Of a stretch of DNA of 64,000 nt, positions 61,383 through 64,000 are shown one piece after another. The stretch comes from Fodinibius roseus (GTDB taxonomy: Bacteria; Bacteroidota; Rhodothermia; Balneolales; Balneolaceae). The notes beneath the pieces were generated by a model. It saw only the letters and a list, made by a program, of their open reading frames with translations, searched no databases and had not been told where the DNA came from. Every line of letters starts with the position of its first letter. Positions within the stretch are counted from its first letter, which is position 1. The stretch lies in assembly GCF_900129315.1 (NCBI RefSeq), contig NZ_FQUS01000012.1, positions 86,176 to 150,175 on the forward strand. The letters run 5' to 3'. The translations under genes and the position numbers were made by a program.

Positions 61383-63848
61383 CTACCTCCCCACCGCCTC
61401 CCGGAGCCGCCGCACGTCCCCCCGGTAGGGTGAACCCTCAAAAATCTCCTCGTGCTCGGCCAGTACCGTTCGGACGCTATCCCAGTGAGCCCCTCTATAT
61501 CCCCCAGCATACGGCGCCGCATACGCCGACCCACCCGGTTGTCCCGATGCCCCGGAAACCGGCACCGGGCGGCGAATCCCAACCCCCTGCCGGGCCGGGA
61601 GCTCTGCCGGATCGCCCGGGGAGGCCAGCAGCCGCTCCAGCTGCAGATCCGCGATCCACTGCAGGGTTTTAGCGTCACCGATATACGCCTCGATCGCCCG
61701 GTAGTGGATATGCGGGGCCAGCTCCGAATCGCGATGCTCGAGCGCCAGCGAGCGCAGCCGGCTCGCCTTCGAAGACCCCGGCGCTCCATCCCCCCCGCTC
61801 TCAACCGCCTGAAGCTGGTCCCGCAGCCCCTGCAGGCGGTCCCCTCTCCCGGCCGTCACCGCAGCGCCAGCGCCCTGTTCCCGGTTTCCCCTTACCAGCT
61901 GCGCAAATTCCGAACCGGGATACTCACGGGCAATACGGTCGCCCCAGTAGCGCAGGCTGTCGGAGGGGCCCGTCGTGCTATAGGTCTCATAGAGGGCATA
62001 CATGGCGCGGGGACGAAGATCCGGGTTTGCCTTCTCCCGGACAATTGCGTGATAATACACGCGGGCGCTGTCCGGCTGATCCAGGTCCAAAAACAGCAGG
62101 TTGCCCAGCCGGTACTGGTCCGCCGCCCGCTCCTCCCTCAGCCGGGCCCGCTCCGCTTCGGTGCGCGGGATCGCCTCCCTGTTGATACCGATATCCCCCT
62201 CCCTGTCCGGGGACGGGGCTCCCGTTTCATTATTCTTGTTCTCCTCCAAATCCATGTCCATTTCCATCTCCTTTTCCCGATCCCTGTCCCTATCCGCCGA
62301 ATTATCCCCCGCAAGGGCGCCCGCCGGATCCTCCTCATTCGGCTGTGCCCCACCGCCGGCCGCGCCAATCGCCTCCCGGCGCCGCCAGTTATCCGTCAGC
62401 GGACGCTCGCCCCACAGCACCCGGAACTCGGCTTTCGCCCGCTCCATCAGATTCGGGTTTCGATGATTCAGGAAGCCGTAGATCCCGGAACGGTTGGTGG
62501 TGTCCGTACCGGCCGCATCCGTCAGCGCCGGCTGATTCATCAGACGATCCCCCTGTCCCGCTCCCTCTTCCTCTTCTTGCCGCTGCCGGAGCAGCTGTTC
62601 CCTCCGGTTCGCCCGCACCCGCTCCAGGAGCGAATCCAGCGCTGCCCGCGGAAGCGAACCCAGCCGCAGCAGGCTGTCCGCCCGCTCAATCGACTGCTTC
62701 AGGCCGGTATACCGCCCAAACGCCTCCGCCAACACGGCAGCCTCTTCATCCTCCGGATTCTCCGCCTGCCCGCGCAGCGCCGCCGAGCTGTCGAAATAGG
62801 CCGCCGCCATCGCGTAGTTTTGATGATGATCGCTCTGTATCCTCCCCAGCCGGTAATGAATATCCGCCTGCAGGCTCCGCAAATCGGTGGGCGGGTCCCC
62901 ATACAGCAGCGAACGGTAAAGACCTTCCGCCTCCCCGGTTTCCCCCTGCATTTCCAGCGTACGGGCCATCTCAAACGTCAGCCGTTCCCGCCGGTCCACA
63001 TACTTGTCATTTTGCTGCATCCGCCGGTAGATCGCAAGCGCGACGCCCAGGTTATCCTGCTCCCGGGAGACCTCCGCCTGTTTCAGGCGGGACCAGTAGT
63101 CATATTCAAAACCCACAAAATGAGACGGCACCTGCGAATAGGCATAATACGCCTCCCCCGGGCGGTTCTGCCGCTCCAGCAGCTGTCCATACAAAAAGAA
63201 CGCGCGTCCCCGCAGCCGCCGGTCCGAAACATTCGAAAGCGCCGCGGACAGGAATCCCGAGGCCTCCTCCCAGTTTCCCAGCATCGCGTGGTGCTCCCCG
63301 GCCAGGATCTGCAGCTCCCCTTTCTCATCCTCCGGCCATTCCGTCGGGTACTGGCCAAGCATCTCCCCGAGGTAGGCGATCCCTTCGCTGTGAACCCCCA
63401 GATCCAGCATCGCCCTTCCCTTCCAAATCATCGCCTGCCGGTAGGTCTCCGGGGACGGGTCCGCATCTTCCACCTGCTCCAACCGTTTTATCGCCGCGGC
63501 GTAATCCTGCAGATAATAATACGACTTGCCCATCAGCAGCAGCGCATCATCGAGCCAGACTGACGTGTTATGGCGACGCAATATCCGGCTGCTCTTTACG
63601 ATCGCCTGCTCAAACGACTCCTTTCCGGCGGGTGAAGGCGGCGGATGCACCCGCACCGGCGAGTCCGGGTTCAGCGAGCGGGGCTGCTGACGGACCGCCT
63701 TTTCTCCCTCCTTAAAATACTCTTTGGCATTGTAGTGGGTGTTATAATAGGCCCGGAAATTATTCCACCCGCTTTTCAGGGTCTTCCCGCAACCCGCCAG
63801 CAGCACAGCGGACAACAACGTCACAGTAAGTACAAACCTCCTGCTCAT
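61383..63848 (-). CDS. TPR lipoprotein resembling PorW/SprE of the type IX secretion system
   Basis: The 821-residue protein has a lipobox leader (LLSAVLLAGCG). It is followed by GWNNFRAYYNTHYNAKEYFK, which resembles the start of PorW/SprE proteins (aromatic, Asn and Tyr repeats before a KEG). Many TPR-like helices follow (about 85-420 and 620-800). The middle (about 430-620) is acidic and low in complexity, with a DRDREKEMEMDMD run. PorW/SprE helps assemble the type IX secretion machinery. The low-complexity middle is unusual. Confidence 0.7.
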   Translation of the reverse strand: MSRRFVLTVTLLSAVLLAGCGKTLKSGWNNFRAYYNTHYNAKEYFKEGEKAVRQQPRSLNPDSPVRVHPPPSPAGKESFEQAIVKSSRILRRHNTSVWLDDALLLMGKSYYYLQDYAAAIKRLEQVEDADPSPETYRQAMIWKGRAMLDLGVHSEGIAYLGEMLGQYPTEWPEDEKGELQILAGEHHAMLGNWEEASGFLSAALSNVSDRRLRGRAFFLYGQLLERQNRPGEAYYAYSQVPSHFVGFEYDYWSRLKQAEVSREQDNLGVALAIYRRMQQNDKYVDRRERLTFEMARTLEMQGETGEAEGLYRSLLYGDPPTDLRSLQADIHYRLGRIQSDHHQNYAMAAAYFDSSAALRGQAENPEDEEAAVLAEAFGRYTGLKQSIERADSLLRLGSLPRAALDSLLERVRANRREQLLRQRQEEEEGAGQGDRLMNQPALTDAAGTDTTNRSGIYGFLNHRNPNLMERAKAEFRVLWGERPLTDNWRRREAIGAAGGGAQPNEEDPAGALAGDNSADRDRDREKEMEMDMDLEENKNNETGAPSPDREGDIGINREAIPRTEAERARLREERAADQYRLGNLLFLDLDQPDSARVYYHAIVREKANPDLRPRAMYALYETYSTTGPSDSLRYWGDRIAREYPGSEFAQLVRGNREQGAGAAVTAGRGDRLQGLRDQLQAVESGGDGAPGSSKASRLRSLALEHRDSELAPHIHYRAIEAYIGDAKTLQWIADLQLERLLASPGDPAELPARQGVGIRRPVPVSGASGQPGGSAYAAPYAGGYRGAHWDSVRTVLAEHEEIFEGSPYRGDVRRLREAVGR

Positions 63849-64000
63849 AGCGGCGGGTGTTGATGTTTTGGATTGGGTTGTGTGTCGGACCGATCACGAA
63901 AACTGAAACCGTCCTCAATAATTTTAACGGTTTTTACGCTCTATTGCAGATAAATTTTAGGGAGAGGTAATCGTTGAGTCACAGAGATTATTATATACAG

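Overview
The window reads like a chromosome segment from a marine or halophilic member of the Bacteroidota/Balneolota group (Balneolaceae-like). This is inferred from gene content and was not tested phylogenetically. Supporting signs are promoter cores of the form TATCTTTG, a PorW/SprE-like TPR lipoprotein, a LysC-LysA fusion, paired M16 peptidases, a large signal peptidase I, and many lipoproteins and outer-membrane proteins. Housekeeping genes are GC-richer than the AT-rich accessory patches at about 44.7-51.5 kb and 57.1-59.4 kb. No rRNA, tRNA or CRISPR array was seen.

Layout. 0-4.6 kb: a partial 5'(3')-nucleotidase, a quinone-oxidoreductase-like enzyme, and an overlapping lipoprotein / lipase-like pair. 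5.07-6.65 kb: an IS110-family element sitting inside a copy of a structured intergenic repeat, with a readable bridge RNA upstream of the transposase. 6.8-14.4 kb: MFS exporter, DEAD-box helicase, sterol-desaturase-like protein, double universal stress protein, DUF368 (PopT-like) protein, Pcm. 14.5-23.3 kb: AsmA-like protein, cysS, lgt, phosphoglucomutase, ZIP transporter. 23.3-27.8 kb: an outer-membrane protein and a dipeptidyl-peptidase-IV-like enzyme in a region scarred by duplication. 27.8-34.4 kb: MscS, rlmN, the lepA-orf-lepB cluster, a small thiamine-binding-like protein. 35.3-36.2 kb: a beta-propeller lipoprotein. 36.6-41.9 kb: a histidine operon preceded by a His-rich leader peptide (hisG-hisD-hisC-hisB-hisH; hisA, hisF and hisIE are absent). 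42.1-44.7 kb: fused aspartate kinase / diaminopimelate decarboxylase.

44.9-51.5 kb is an accessory patch. It holds an AbiE-type toxin-antitoxin pair bracketed by two nearly identical 219-bp repeats, an amidase coupled to a membrane coiled-coil protein, and a two-gene membrane module. 52.1-55.8 kb carries the M16 peptidase pair. 57.1-59.4 kb is a graveyard of antitoxin genes with only one toxin. 59.4-63.8 kb returns to envelope functions: a glycosyltransferase, an LpxH-like phosphatase and the PorW/SprE-like lipoprotein.

The most striking observations are (1) a bridge RNA whose four guide segments can be read and matched to both IS110 junctions around a shared AC core, (2) a structured intergenic repeat family with compensatory changes between copies, which is also the target the IS110 hit, and (3) a histidine leader peptide ahead of hisG.
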